A stretch of 41,409 nt of DNA from assembly GCA_021783525.1 (NCBI GenBank), contig JAJXTT010000002.1, forward strand, positions 1-41,409. Reading direction: 5' to 3'. Each line of letters opens with the position of its first letter. The stretch's first letter is position 1. Shown here in pieces: positions 29,909 to 37,925 of this stretch. A program made the translations under genes and the position numbers. This stretch comes from Pseudomonadota bacterium. Its GTDB lineage: Bacteria > Pseudomonadota > Gammaproteobacteria > Burkholderiales > Gallionellaceae. The notes beneath the pieces are model-generated. The model had not been told where the DNA came from and made no database searches. It saw only the letters and a program-made list of their open reading frames with translations.

Positions 29909-29924
29909 TGGTATGACAATTGCT
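29909..29924 (+). promoter_or_regulatory. Candidate sigma-54 promoter of nifA
   Basis: TGGTATG-N4-TTGCT keeps the GG and GC at the right spacing but departs from TGGCAC. A start near 29936 would fall after the ATG at 29913 and before the ATG at 29976, which has the better ribosome-binding site. If real, NifA autoactivates through the site at 29790. Confidence 0.4.
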
Positions 29925-29975
29925 AAGGGTATTTCATCGGTAGGGAGATTGGGGCAGAAACATGTTGAGGAAGCT

Positions 29976-31595
29976 ATGGGCAAATCAGCGGAAGGAGAAA
30001 GTGGCTCAGGGCTGATTGCTATCTACGAAATCAGCAAGATACTCAATTCGTCTCTGGATCTGAGCAAAACACTCAGAGAAGTACTCGCTGTTCTGGCGGC
30101 GCATTTCCAGATGCGTCGCGGGATGATCAGTTTGGTGCAGGAATCCGGCGAGCTGCACGCTGCTGGTGCATCCGGCTTGACGGTGGAGGAGGTCCGGCGC
30201 GGCCAATATCAGGCCGGGGAGGGTGTAGTCGGCCGAATTCTCACGTCCGGCGTGGCGATGGTGATCCCGGACATTTCCAAGGAACCGCTGTTTCTCAATC
30301 GTACCAGGTCGCGCGACCTGAGCGCCGACGCGGTGATCGCCTTTCTGGGTGTGCCAATCAAGCACGGCCGGGAGGTTCTCGGTGTCTTGAGTGTCGACCG
30401 CGACCGCAAGTCTGGGCAACGTCCAGTCAAATTCGAGCGCGATGTGCAGATCCTGAAGATGGTCGCCAATTTGATAGGCCAGACGGTAAAGCTGCACCGC
30501 AGCGTGTTGGCCGAGCATGAGCGGATGATGCGCGAAAGCCACCGCCTGCAAAAAGCACTGCAGAGCGAGGTCCGGGTAATGCACAGTATCAAGGAGGTCA
30601 TTGGCCACAGTAAACGCATGCAGCAGGTATTCGCCGAGGTCCACCAGGCCGCGCCCGGCCGCGCCACTGTGCTTCTGCGCGGTGAATCCGGCACTGGAAA
30701 GGAGGTGATCGCTCGCGCTATTCACAGCCACAGTCCGCGCTCCAACGCGCCATTCGTGCGAGTCAATTGCGCGGCGCTGACTGAAACTCTGCTCGAATCG
30801 GAACTGTTTGGGCATGAGAAGGGCGCGTTTACCGGTGCGACCCAGGAGCGCAAGGGCCGCTTCGAGCTGGCGAACGGCGGCACCCTGTTTTTGGACGAGA
30901 TTGGCGAGATTTCGCCATCGTTCCAAACCAAGCTGTTACGGGTATTGCAGGAACGGGAATTCGAGCGGGTCGGCGGCAACAAGGCGATTCTGGTGGACGT
31001 ACGTCTGATTTTCGCCACCAACCGCAACCTGGAAGAAGCAGTTTCGCGCGGAACGTTTCGCGAGGATCTCTATTACCGGATCAACGTTGTGACGATAGCG
31101 CTCCCGGCTCTGCGCGAGCGGCGCGACGATATTCCGCTGCTTGTGGAGCACTTTCTGGAGAAGTTCAACAAAGGCAATAATAGAATGTTGTCGGTCGTGC
31201 CCGAAGCCATGCAGATTCTGCTCGACTGCAACTGGCCGGGAAACGTGCGCGAACTGGAAAACTGCATCGAGCGCACCGCGACCATGACGCGTGGCGATGT
31301 CATTCGGGAACTCGACTTGCCCTGCCAGCAGGGAAAGTGCCTGTCGATGGCACTGCACGATCATGGATCCACCCGCAACATCCCGATCAGTCTGCCGTCA
31401 GCGTACGCCATGCCGGGTACAGGGATCCCTGCGACAGACAGTGTGGAGCCGCCGCAGTCGGAGCGCTCGCGTCTCGTCTGGGCGATGGAGCAATGTGGCT
31501 GGGTCCAGGCAAAGGCCGCGCGCCTGCTCAACCTCACACCCCGTCAGATCGGTTACGCTCTCAAGAAGTACAACGTCTCGATAAAGCACCTCTAG
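29976..31595 (+). CDS. nifA: NifA, sigma-54-dependent nif activator (oxygen-sensitive type)
   Basis: A 539-aa enhancer-binding protein. N-terminal GAF domain (~10-165), AAA+ domain with Walker A GESGTGKE (~236), the sigma-54 contact loop GAFTGA (283-288) and Walker B LFLDEIGE, and a C-terminal Fis-type HTH ([19 protein letters not shown]). Cysteines 418, 430, 450 and 455 form C-x11-C-x19-C-x4-C across the AAA+ end and linker; this motif marks NifA proteins that lose activity in oxygen and need no NifL. No nifL is in the window. I prefer the ATG at 29976, with GAGGAA five bases upstream; ATG 29913 would add 21 residues. Confidence 0.96.
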   Translation: MGKSAEGESGSGLIAIYEISKILNSSLDLSKTLREVLAVLAAHFQMRRGMISLVQESGELHAAGASGLTVEEVRRGQYQAGEGVVGRILTSGVAMVIPDISKEPLFLNRTRSRDLSADAVIAFLGVPIKHGREVLGVLSVDRDRKSGQRPVKFERDVQILKMVANLIGQTVKLHRSVLAEHERMMRESHRLQKALQSEVRVMHSIKEVIGHSKRMQQVFAEVHQAAPGRATVLLRGESGTGKEVIARAIHSHSPRSNAPFVRVNCAALTETLLESELFGHEKGAFTGATQERKGRFELANGGTLFLDEIGEISPSFQTKLLRVLQEREFERVGGNKAILVDVRLIFATNRNLEEAVSRGTFREDLYYRINVVTIALPALRERRDDIPLLVEHFLEKFNKGNNRMLSVVPEAMQILLDCNWPGNVRELENCIERTATMTRGDVIRELDLPCQQGKCLSMALHDHGSTRNIPISLPSAYAMPGTGIPATDSVEPPQSERSRLVWAMEQCGWVQAKAARLLNLTPRQIGYALKKYNVSIKHL

Positions 31596-31609
31596 CCCCG
31601 CCCGCGCTT

Positions 31610-31625
31610 TGTTGCGAACGCGACA
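31610..31625. promoter_or_regulatory. NifA upstream activator site 1 of nifB
   Basis: TGT-N10-ACA (TGT 31610-31612, ACA 31623-31625) inside a longer palindrome CTTTGT...ACAAAG, 15 bp after the nifA stop codon and about 95 bp above the -24 element. Confidence 0.8.
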
Positions 31626-31648
31626 AAGCGCTACATGTTTCGCGGTCG

Positions 31649-31664
31649 TGTCGATATTGCGACA
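31649..31664. promoter_or_regulatory. NifA upstream activator site 2 of nifB
   Basis: A second exact TGT-N10-ACA (TGT 31649-31651, ACA 31662-31664), 39 bp from the first and about 55 bp above the -24 element. Confidence 0.75.
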
Positions 31665-31719
31665 GAGACCACTCGCGCGACAACGGCTATTTGTCCGGAT
31701 TCGTTGGAATATTCACGCA

Positions 31720-31734
31720 TGGCATGCCGATTGC
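31720..31734 (+). promoter_or_regulatory. Sigma-54 promoter of the nifB operon
   Basis: TGGCAT-N5-TTGC (31720-31725 and 31731-31734), the same -24 variant as at nifV. The start would be near 31746, giving a leader of about 70 nt before nifB. Confidence 0.88.
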
Positions 31735-31816
31735 TTTGTGCTACTCAGGCGTATTGTGAGTTGAAGGCACATGTCATGAACAGGTGTCTCGTCAGCTACC
31801 AAGAGCGGAGATACAC

Positions 31817-33376
31817 ATGAGGAAAGCAATCGATGTCAGCATTGGCGTCGTGCAGGAAATGAAGCCACTTGATAAGGTCATGCAGAAAATGGCCGAGCAT
31901 AAGGGCTGCGGGATGTCGGCTGGAAGTGGCAAAGCCAGTTGCGGGTCAGCGGCCGGACAGGGCGATCTGGCACCGGAAGTCTGGGAGAAAGTAAAAAACC
32001 ACCCATGCTATAGCGAAGAGGCGCACCACCACTACGCGCGCATGCACGTAGCCGTGGCGCCGTCCTGCAACATGCAGTGCAACTACTGTAACCGTAAGTA
32101 CGACTGCGCCAACGAGTCGCGCCCCGGTGTGGTGAGCGAAAAGCTAACTCCCCAGCAGGCAACAAGAAAAGTACTGGCAGTGGCCTCGGCCATCCCGCAA
32201 ATGACCGTGCTTGGCATCGCCGGGCCCGGTGACCCGCTCGCCAACCCGGAGAAGACCTTTAAGACCTTCGAGTTGATCTCGAAGGCCGCACCCGACATCA
32301 AGTTGTGCCTGTCGACCAATGGGCTCGCGCTGCCCGACCATGTTGACACGATCAAGAATTTAAATGTCGATCACGTGACCATCACGATCAATATGATCGA
32401 CCCCGAGGTGGGCGCTGAGATTTATCCGTGGATTTTCTACAAACACAGGCGCATCAAGGGCAGGGAGGCGGCGAAGATTCTTACTGAACGCCAGTTGCAG
32501 GGGCTCGATATGCTCACCGAGCGCGGCATCCTGTGTAAGGTCAACTCAGTGATGATACCTGGCATCAACGATCGGCACCTTGTGGACGTCAATAAGGCGG
32601 TGAAATCGCGCGGCGCCTTCCTGCATAACATCATGCCGCTCATCTCCTCGCCTGAGCACGGCACGGTGTTCGGGCTCACCGGCCAGCGCGGTCCGAGCGC
32701 GCAGGAGCTAAAGGATCTGCAGGACAGTTGCGAGGGCCAGATGAACATGATGCGCCATTGTCGCCAGTGCCGGGCCGATGCCGTTGGGCTGTTGGGTGAG
32801 GACCGATCTGCCGAATTCACTACCGAGAAGATTATGGCGATGGATGTGAACTACGACGCCGACACGCGCAAGGCCTATCAGCAGATGGTTGAGCAGGAAC
32901 GCCGGAGCAAAGTCGCGGCCCGCCAGGACGGGCTCTCGCAGCTAGCTGGCGAGACTAGCGACATCCGGGTGCTGGTCGCGGTTGCGACCCAGGGTTCGGG
33001 CCGGATCAACGAGCATTTTGGCCATGCCAGGGAGTTTCAGGTTTATGAGCTGAGCACTGGCGGTGCCAAGTTTGTCGGTCATCGGCGTGTGGATCTCTAC
33101 TGCCGGGGTGGCTACGGCGAGGAGGATTCGTTGCCGACTGTCATTCGTGCCATCAATGATTGCCACGCGGTATTCGTCGCCAAGATCGGTGGCTGTCCGC
33201 GCGGCGAGCTGATCCAGGCAGGCATAGAGCCCGTGGACCGGTACGCACACGAATTCATCGAGCAGTCGGCGTTCGCCTGGTTCAAGGGATACCTGGACAG
33301 GGTGAAGCGCGCAGAGATCCGGCACGCAGCGCGTGGCGATGCCGATATCCGTCAGGGCGCGTATGTCGTGGCATGA
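31817..33376 (+). CDS. nifB: NifB, radical SAM enzyme for NifB-cofactor synthesis
   Basis: A 519-aa protein that fuses two 4Fe-4S clusters with an S-adenosylmethionine-derived carbide to make NifB-co. Cys84, Cys88 and Cys91 (SCNMQCNYC) form the CX3CX2C radical SAM site; [16 protein letters not shown] and [13 protein letters not shown] follow. [18 protein letters not shown] is the conserved end of the SAM part. From ~385 a NifX-like domain begins ([20 protein letters not shown]). ATG 31817 follows CGGAGATACAC. First gene of the operon running to the SIR2-like gene. Confidence 0.97.
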   Translation: MRKAIDVSIGVVQEMKPLDKVMQKMAEHKGCGMSAGSGKASCGSAAGQGDLAPEVWEKVKNHPCYSEEAHHHYARMHVAVAPSCNMQCNYCNRKYDCANESRPGVVSEKLTPQQATRKVLAVASAIPQMTVLGIAGPGDPLANPEKTFKTFELISKAAPDIKLCLSTNGLALPDHVDTIKNLNVDHVTITINMIDPEVGAEIYPWIFYKHRRIKGREAAKILTERQLQGLDMLTERGILCKVNSVMIPGINDRHLVDVNKAVKSRGAFLHNIMPLISSPEHGTVFGLTGQRGPSAQELKDLQDSCEGQMNMMRHCRQCRADAVGLLGEDRSAEFTTEKIMAMDVNYDADTRKAYQQMVEQERRSKVAARQDGLSQLAGETSDIRVLVAVATQGSGRINEHFGHAREFQVYELSTGGAKFVGHRRVDLYCRGGYGEEDSLPTVIRAINDCHAVFVAKIGGCPRGELIQAGIEPVDRYAHEFIEQSAFAWFKGYLDRVKRAEIRHAARGDADIRQGAYVVA

Positions 33377-33384
33377 CAGGTGCT
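33369..33384 (+). promoter_or_regulatory. Weak sigma-54-like site before fdxN
   Basis: TGGCATG-N4-GTGCT overlaps the nifB stop codon, with correct GG/GC spacing but a weak -12 half. No activator site was seen nearby. fdxN is most simply read from the nifB promoter. Confidence 0.22.
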
Positions 33385-33411
33385 ATTCAAACTTATTCTA
33401 GGAGAACGAAG

Positions 33412-33636
33412 ATGGCTTACAAGATCGTAAAGTCTCAATGCACCGCCTGCGCTGCTTGCGAACCGGAGTGTCCGAACAACGCGATTCGCGAGAAGGATGG
33501 AACCTTCATCATCAAGCCGGAAAAGTGCACCGAGTGCATCGGATACTTCGATGATCCGCAGTGTGTCGCGGTCTGCCCGGTGGAAAATACCTGCATCATT
33601 GACGCCGGCTGCCCGCGTTACCAGGCGACGGCCTGA
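33412..33636 (+). CDS. fdxN: Nif ferredoxin FdxN, 2x 4Fe-4S
   Basis: A 74-aa bacterial-type ferredoxin. First cluster [16 protein letters not shown]; second [18 protein letters not shown], with an eight-residue loop between the second and third Cys, typical of FdxN encoded after nifB. FdxN supports NifB-co synthesis and electron transfer to nitrogenase in related organisms. AGGAGAACGAAG precedes the ATG; it is 35 nt after nifB. Confidence 0.95.
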   Translation: MAYKIVKSQCTACAACEPECPNNAIREKDGTFIIKPEKCTECIGYFDDPQCVAVCPVENTCIIDAGCPRYQATA

Positions 33637-33647
33637 GAAGCAGAGTT

Positions 33648-34016
33648 ATGAACGTCACGATCACTCCGGCCGCCGCGAAATTCATTCGCAGAATGATTCG
33701 TTTCAATGGCAGCGACCGGGACGGATTCCGCCTGGTGATGACCGCCACCGGTTGCTCTGGACTGGGTGCCGAGTTCAGCATCGCGACGACGCCGCGCGCC
33801 GGCGACAGCGTGCTTGAACACGACGGCCTCAAGCTGTTCCTGCCGCCCGAGAGCCGCCTGCTTCTGGAAGGTGTCACCATCGACTTCAGCGACACGCCGA
33901 TGAGCAGCGGCCTGAGATTCGTCAATTCAAACGCCGTGCCCTGCTCGGGAACCTGTTCCAGCAAGGCGCCTGCGACGTGCACGTTCGACGCCGCAGGTAT
34001 CGGGCGCAAGTACTGA
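33648..34016 (+). CDS. HesB/IscA-like protein with altered C-terminal cysteines
   Basis: A 122-aa protein of the A-type carrier fold: ITPAAAKFIRRMIRFNG, TATGCSGLGAEFSI, and a SRLLLEGVTIDFSDTPMSSG segment. Where IscA has CGCG-S-F it has VPCSGTCSSKAPATC, so cysteines are spaced C-x3-C-x6-C. It may bind a different cluster or act as a specialised carrier for NifB or nitrogenase. It lies 11 nt after fdxN in the nifB operon. I am sure of the fold but not the function. Confidence 0.8.
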   Translation: MNVTITPAAAKFIRRMIRFNGSDRDGFRLVMTATGCSGLGAEFSIATTPRAGDSVLEHDGLKLFLPPESRLLLEGVTIDFSDTPMSSGLRFVNSNAVPCSGTCSSKAPATCTFDAAGIGRKY

Positions 34017-34028
34017 CGGAGTGCTGCC

Positions 34029-34301
34029 ATGACATTCGCAACCGAAACCCGGAAACTGCCACCAACGTCGCAAGCGGTGCCGCTGGCGGACATTGCAATC
34101 AGACCATCTTTGGCGCGCGCCTCTTGCGCCATTCCAGCAGACGATGCACCGCTCGGCGGCGGTCTGCCACACGAAGTCGCCGAGCGCTTCGATGCCGACT
34201 TGCCCGACGGGGTACTGGCCGACGCCAATCCGCTGGTACGTGACCACTGCCGCCAGCGCACTGGGACGCATGCGGTGCTTGCCGGGGCGTGCGAGGGCTG
34301 A
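34029..34301 (+). CDS. Hypothetical 90-aa nif-operon protein
   Basis: The ATG at 34029 has CGGAG upstream, and the frame fills the space between the HesB-like gene (12 nt) and nifZ (4 nt). The protein is Ala/Asp/Pro-rich, with no TM segment and three cysteines (two of them in ASCAIP and DHCRQR). A conserved-looking DADLPDGVLADANPLVRDHC stretch lies in its second half. I do not recognise a family. Tight packing argues that it is real. Confidence 0.6.
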   Translation: MTFATETRKLPPTSQAVPLADIAIRPSLARASCAIPADDAPLGGGLPHEVAERFDADLPDGVLADANPLVRDHCRQRTGTHAVLAGACEG

Positions 34302-34305
34302 CGCC

Positions 34306-34608
34306 ATGGGTGACATCAATCGCAATAGCGACGTGCTGGAACTCAATGGTCCACCGCGTTTCGAATACGGCCAGAAGGTGCGCGCGCGCTGCACGATCCG
34401 CAACGACGGCACTTTTCCGGGCCGCAACATCGGCGACATTCTGGTTAAAAAGGGCGACGAAGGGTACGTCGCCAGCATCGGCACTTTCCTGCAGCAGTTT
34501 TACATCTATGGCGTGGACTTCGTGATACACGGTTACCAGGTTGGCATGAAGAGCCGCGAGCTGGACCCGGTGGAACCATCACAGCCGAATCAGGAACGCA
34601 CGGTATGA
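34306..34608 (+). CDS. nifZ: NifZ, MoFe-protein maturation factor
   Basis: A 100-aa NifZ: PPRFEYGQKVRARCTIRNDG, TFPGRNIGDILVKKGDEGYV, then GTFLQQFYIYGVDFVIHG. NifZ helps form the second P-cluster pair in NifDK. Its end overlaps the next gene by 4 nt (ATGA), and that gene is a divergent paralogue. Confidence 0.94.
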   Translation: MGDINRNSDVLELNGPPRFEYGQKVRARCTIRNDGTFPGRNIGDILVKKGDEGYVASIGTFLQQFYIYGVDFVIHGYQVGMKSRELDPVEPSQPNQERTV

Positions 34609-34901
34609 ACGTTAAAGTGGGACATTCAGGCCCCTCGTTTCGCGTCTCGGCCCCATCGGAGACCGACGCACGCGATCTGAAATATCAGCGCGGCCAGCAA
34701 GTACGCGCCGCCGTTGTCCTGAATAACGACGGCAGTCATACCGCGCACGATCCGGATGTCTGGCTGGTGCCGGACGATGCGTCTGGCGAGATCGTAAAAA
34801 CTGATGTGCACGTAGAGTCGAACACGCCGGTGTATATGGTGAAGTTTTCCTGGATTCGTCCCGTGGCGGGATTCCTGGAACAGGAAATCACGCCGGAATG
34901 A
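34605..34901 (+). CDS. Second, divergent NifZ-family protein
   Basis: A 98-aa protein with the NifZ-like SH3-type core: YQRGQQVRAAVVLNNDGSHT, a DVWLVPDDASGEIVKTDVHV middle and PVYMVKFSW near the end. It lacks the FPGRxxGDIL loop and GTFLQxxYxYxVDF motif of the first NifZ. The N-terminal 25 residues are unrelated. Overlaps the first nifZ by 4 nt, so both are translated together. Confidence 0.75.
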   Translation: MNVKVGHSGPSFRVSAPSETDARDLKYQRGQQVRAAVVLNNDGSHTAHDPDVWLVPDDASGEIVKTDVHVESNTPVYMVKFSWIRPVAGFLEQEITPE

Positions 34902-34911
34902 CGGGGCGGCG

Positions 34912-35277
34912 ATGACTGCCAAAGTGAGCGAAAGGTTTTTGGCCGGTCCGGGCGGTTGTCCGCACCCGAATGACGTCGATCGCAAGCGCATAGAACGCGC
35001 GCTGGCCAATCGTGGGCGATACCGTTACGTAACCCCGGTGGTGCGACCGGCAGTGCGAGGGTACCGCATCGAGAGTCCCTGTTGCTCGCGCAACGTCGAT
35101 CAGAATGGCGGCACTATCGATATCGCGCGGATCGAATTTGGTCTGCAGTTGTGCCGATGGCGACTGTATCGCCGTGATCACCGGCGGAACGAATGGGAAT
35201 TTTACGCGGAATACGCGACGCTCGCGGCGCTGGTAAACGAACTGAATGAGGATCTGAGGCGGGCATTCTGGCAATGA
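34912..35277 (+). CDS. Conserved-looking 121-aa nif-operon protein of unknown function
   Basis: A soluble protein of 121 residues packed between the second nifZ and nifS, overlapping nifS by 4 nt (ATGA). Notable segments are HPNDVDRKRIERALANRGRY, GYRIESPCCSRNVDQNGG (a CC pair) and WRLYRRDHRRNEWEFYAEY. It may belong to a nif-linked family of DUF3024 type, but I cannot confirm that. The CC pair next to a desulfurase gene hints at metal or sulfur handling; that is inference. Confidence 0.75.
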   Translation: MTAKVSERFLAGPGGCPHPNDVDRKRIERALANRGRYRYVTPVVRPAVRGYRIESPCCSRNVDQNGGTIDIARIEFGLQLCRWRLYRRDHRRNEWEFYAEYATLAALVNELNEDLRRAFWQ

Positions 35278-36416
35278 ACGGCATCATCTATCTCGACAAC
35301 AACGCCACCACGCGGGTCGCTCCTGAGTGCCTGGACGCAGTGCTTGCCTGCCTGCGCGACGAATACGGCAACCCGTCGAGCAAGCACGCCGCTGGAGATC
35401 ACGCGCGCCGGCTGGTCAATGAAGCACGTGCCCAAATAGCCGAACTGCTCGGCGCGCAATCGGCCGAGATCGTCTTTACCAGCGGAGGGACCGAGAGTAA
35501 TCATCTGGCCATTCTCGGGGCGCTGGCACGCGATCCACGGCGCCAGCACGTGGTCACAAGTTCGGTCGAGCATCCTTCCACGCTCCAGTTGCTGCGCCAC
35601 CTGGAGGGGTGCGGAGTACGTGTCACGTTATTGCCGGTCGACGCCCAGGGCCGGCTGGACCCGGCTGCCGTCGAGGCGGCGATTGCGCCTGACACGGCCT
35701 TGATCTCGTTCTTGTGGGCCAACAACGAGACCGGGGTACTGTTTCCAGTTGAGCAGGTGGCGCGCATTGCGTGTGAGCGCAACGTGTTGTTGCATCTCGA
35801 TGCCGTACAGGTAGTTGGCAAACTCGCAGTGGACTTGCGGCAACTGCCGGCCGATTTTCTGTCATTGTCTGGACACAAGTTTCATGCTCCCAAGGGCGTG
35901 GGTGCGTTGTTCGTGCGCAAGGGTGTGACGCTGCCGCCGTTGCTATTCGGCCATCAGGAACGTGCGCGGCGTGGCGGGACGGAAAACGTTCCAGCTATCG
36001 TCGGACTCGGGATTGCAGCGGCTGTCGCGGCGGAGACCCTGGAAGCCGGCATGCATACGATGATGACGTTGCGTGCCAGACTGGAGCAGGGCGTGTGCGA
36101 GCGCGTGCCGTTCGCGACTGTGAACGGGGGCGATGCCGCGCGTGTTGCGAATACCAGCAGCATCCGTTTCGGAAACCTCATTGGCGAGGCGCTCGCCGCG
36201 CGCCTGGACCAGGCCGGCGTATGTGTCGGGCTCGGATCGGCCTGCACCGCCGGTTCTGGCGCGCCATCGCACGTGCTCACCGCCATGGGACTCGACGCAC
36301 GCGCGGTGCTGGCCAGCATGCGGTTTTCACTAAGTCGTTATACCACCGGTAAAGAGATCGAGCGCGTGCTCAACCTGCTGCCAGAAGTTGTGCGCAACCA
36401 GCCTGCGGCGGCCTGA
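35274..36416 (+). CDS. nifS: Cysteine desulfurase NifS
   Basis: A 380-aa PLP enzyme that takes sulfur from cysteine for nif Fe-S clusters. YLDNNATTRVAPE at the N-terminus, the PLP region TSGGTESNH and SSVEHPS, the PLP lysine in SLSGHKFHAPKG and the catalytic Cys in GLGSACTAGSG are all present. Its usual partner gene nifU is not in the window; three A-type carriers are. It shares the nifB promoter and precedes nifT by about 110 nt. Confidence 0.96.
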   Translation: MNGIIYLDNNATTRVAPECLDAVLACLRDEYGNPSSKHAAGDHARRLVNEARAQIAELLGAQSAEIVFTSGGTESNHLAILGALARDPRRQHVVTSSVEHPSTLQLLRHLEGCGVRVTLLPVDAQGRLDPAAVEAAIAPDTALISFLWANNETGVLFPVEQVARIACERNVLLHLDAVQVVGKLAVDLRQLPADFLSLSGHKFHAPKGVGALFVRKGVTLPPLLFGHQERARRGGTENVPAIVGLGIAAAVAAETLEAGMHTMMTLRARLEQGVCERVPFATVNGGDAARVANTSSIRFGNLIGEALAARLDQAGVCVGLGSACTAGSGAPSHVLTAMGLDARAVLASMRFSLSRYTTGKEIERVLNLLPEVVRNQPAAA

Positions 36417-36528
36417 CGGGGTCTGGATCCTGGCTGTAGCGAAGTGTGGCCGAGCTATCGAAACGTTCCCAGATTCTGGTGCATCGCAACTGCAGTAGGG
36501 CCACAAATCGAAATGATCGAGGATGACC

Positions 36529-36738
36529 ATGAAGGTAATGATCCGCAGAGACAGTGAAGGGGTGTTTTCCGCCTATGTCGCCAAGAAAGACCTGGAAGAG
36601 CCCATCGTAGCGATGGACCATCCGCAGCTGTGGGGCGGGTGCGTGACGCTTGCCAACGGCTGGCGGCTGGAACTGCCGGCCTTGGCCGCCGACACCGCGT
36701 TGCCGATCACGGTCGAGGCGCGCCGCTTGACCGAATGA
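36529..36738 (+). CDS. nifT: NifT/FixU small protein
   Basis: A 69-aa NifT-family protein: MKVMIRRDSEGVFSAYVAKK, DLEEPIV, LWGGCVTLANGWRLELP. Function unknown; usually linked to nifK or nifB/nifZ. The ATG at 36529 follows GAGG at proper distance; ATG 36523 is two codons upstream. Its TGA overlaps an ATG that opens a 31-codon frame. Confidence 0.92.
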   Translation: MKVMIRRDSEGVFSAYVAKKDLEEPIVAMDHPQLWGGCVTLANGWRLELPALAADTALPITVEARRLTE

Positions 36739-36830
36739 CCATGGCGATCAGCGACCGGAACTTCACCGAATTCGCAACGCTGCTGGCCGGTCGTGCCAAT
36801 GTCAGTGCCAATGTGGTCATTTATCTCTAA
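36735..36830 (+). CDS. Possible 31-aa protein coupled to nifT
   Basis: The ATG at 36735 overlaps the nifT stop (ATGA). The frame, starting MTMAISDRNFTEFATLLAGR, runs 31 codons to TAA and ends 16 nt before the next gene. It has hydrophobic and small residues at its C-terminus (ANVSANVVIYL). Too short to classify. Evidence is only its coupling and that it fills an otherwise non-coding gap in a compact operon. Confidence 0.38.
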   Translation: MTMAISDRNFTEFATLLAGRANVSANVVIYL

Positions 36831-36846
36831 TTGTCAGGAGGAAGTC

Positions 36847-37059
36847 ATGGGGAATTCGGAGATTATGATTCACGTGCGGTTCTCGCAGGACGGCACAGCG
36901 CGCGAAGTGAGTGCGCGACCGGCTGCTTTGAGCGCCCAGGACTGGGTCAATCGCCTGAGCAAGGAGGCCGCAAACGTCTATTGGGCACTGTCCGGCGGAC
37001 GCGGGTTGTTCCAAGTATCAGTGGTACAGCTGCAGTTGCTGCAATCGGGGATGTCGTGA
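36847..37059 (+). CDS. Hypothetical 70-aa nif-operon protein
   Basis: The ATG at 36847 has a strong ribosome-binding site (AGGAGGAAGTC). The 70-aa product starts MGNSEIMIHVRFSQDGTARE and contains SAQDWVNRLSKEAANVYWAL followed by a predicted beta segment (GRGLFQVSVVQLQL), an alpha/beta mini-fold. Its stop overlaps the start of the SIR2-like gene (TGATG), so the two are translationally coupled and may act together. Family not recognised. Confidence 0.7.
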   Translation: MGNSEIMIHVRFSQDGTAREVSARPAALSAQDWVNRLSKEAANVYWALSGGRGLFQVSVVQLQLLQSGMS

Positions 37060-37907
37060 TGGCCGCGGTCGATGAAGTCTTCGCGGGTATCGCGAACGGT
37101 GCAGTCATTCCATACCTGGGTCCGGGAGTGCTGGCTGCCACGCCCGGCAGCGAGGCTTTGCCTGGCTCGCCAACGCGCCTGGTGTTACGGCTGGTGGCCA
37201 AAGCGAGCGTGCCGCACAAGATCCGGAACAACCTTACCGCTGCAGCCCAGTTCATCGAGAATTTCAAGCACCGCAAGACGGTGGTTAAGGCGATGACCGA
37301 GGCTTTCAGCGTCGAAGTTGCTCCCGGCGATCTGCACCACTACTTTGCATCGTTGCCACAACTGCCGGTGATCGTCTCTACTTGGTACGACGGTCTGTTG
37401 ATGAAGGCGTTCGCGTCACATGGCAGTTGGGGTGCGGTGCAGGGCGTGAGCCAGTCGGAGCACTTTGGCATATGGACGCAGTATTTCGACCGGAACGGTG
37501 CTCGGGTAGATGAAGCCCGCGCGCGCGATTGGGCAACGCTGCTATATCAACCGCTCGGGTCAATTGTGCCGGCTGCGAATTTCCTGGTGTCGGATACTGA
37601 CTTTGTTGAAGTTCTTACTGAAATCGACATCCAAACACCGATTCCGGCCCTGGTACAGGAGCGGCGGCGCGGCCGGCATTTCTTGTTTCTTGGCTGTCGT
37701 TTCGCCACCCAGCTTGACCGGCTGTTTGCGCGTCAAATCATGAAGCGTTCCTCTGACAGACACTGGGCGCTGCTAGAAGGCGATCTCACACACAACGAGG
37801 CGCGGTTTTTGGATGAGCAGAACATCGAGCGCATCGGTATGTCGCTGGTGGAATTCCTGACACATTCAGGAAAGTCCGGCACGCGGCCACCGGTGACGGC
37901 GGTTTGA
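37059..37907 (+). CDS. SIR2-like domain protein in the nif operon
   Basis: A 282-aa protein with a Rossmann-type SIR2-like fold: IANGAVIPYLGPGVLAATPG near the N-terminus in the place of the glycine-rich NAD loop, LPVIVSTWYDGLLMKAF (103-119) matching the family ST-x-N-[YF]-D motif, and HFLFLGCRFATQLDRLF. At 107-111 (STWYD) the usual Asn is Trp, so classical NAD hydrolysis or deacetylation may be lost. SIR2-like proteins occur in some nif regions, but I know of no defined role. Coupled to the 70-aa gene upstream, last but one in the block. It is not membrane-bound. Confidence 0.75.
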   Translation: MAAVDEVFAGIANGAVIPYLGPGVLAATPGSEALPGSPTRLVLRLVAKASVPHKIRNNLTAAAQFIENFKHRKTVVKAMTEAFSVEVAPGDLHHYFASLPQLPVIVSTWYDGLLMKAFASHGSWGAVQGVSQSEHFGIWTQYFDRNGARVDEARARDWATLLYQPLGSIVPAANFLVSDTDFVEVLTEIDIQTPIPALVQERRRGRHFLFLGCRFATQLDRLFARQIMKRSSDRHWALLEGDLTHNEARFLDEQNIERIGMSLVEFLTHSGKSGTRPPVTAV

Positions 37908-37925
37908 ACTTTTGGAGGTGCGGTC

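Noticed and set aside
29745-29975. A 77-residue N-terminal extension of NifA
   Set aside because: The upstream part is Cys/Arg-rich and overlaps the NifA palindrome; starts at 29913 or 29976 fit the family and promoter layout better.
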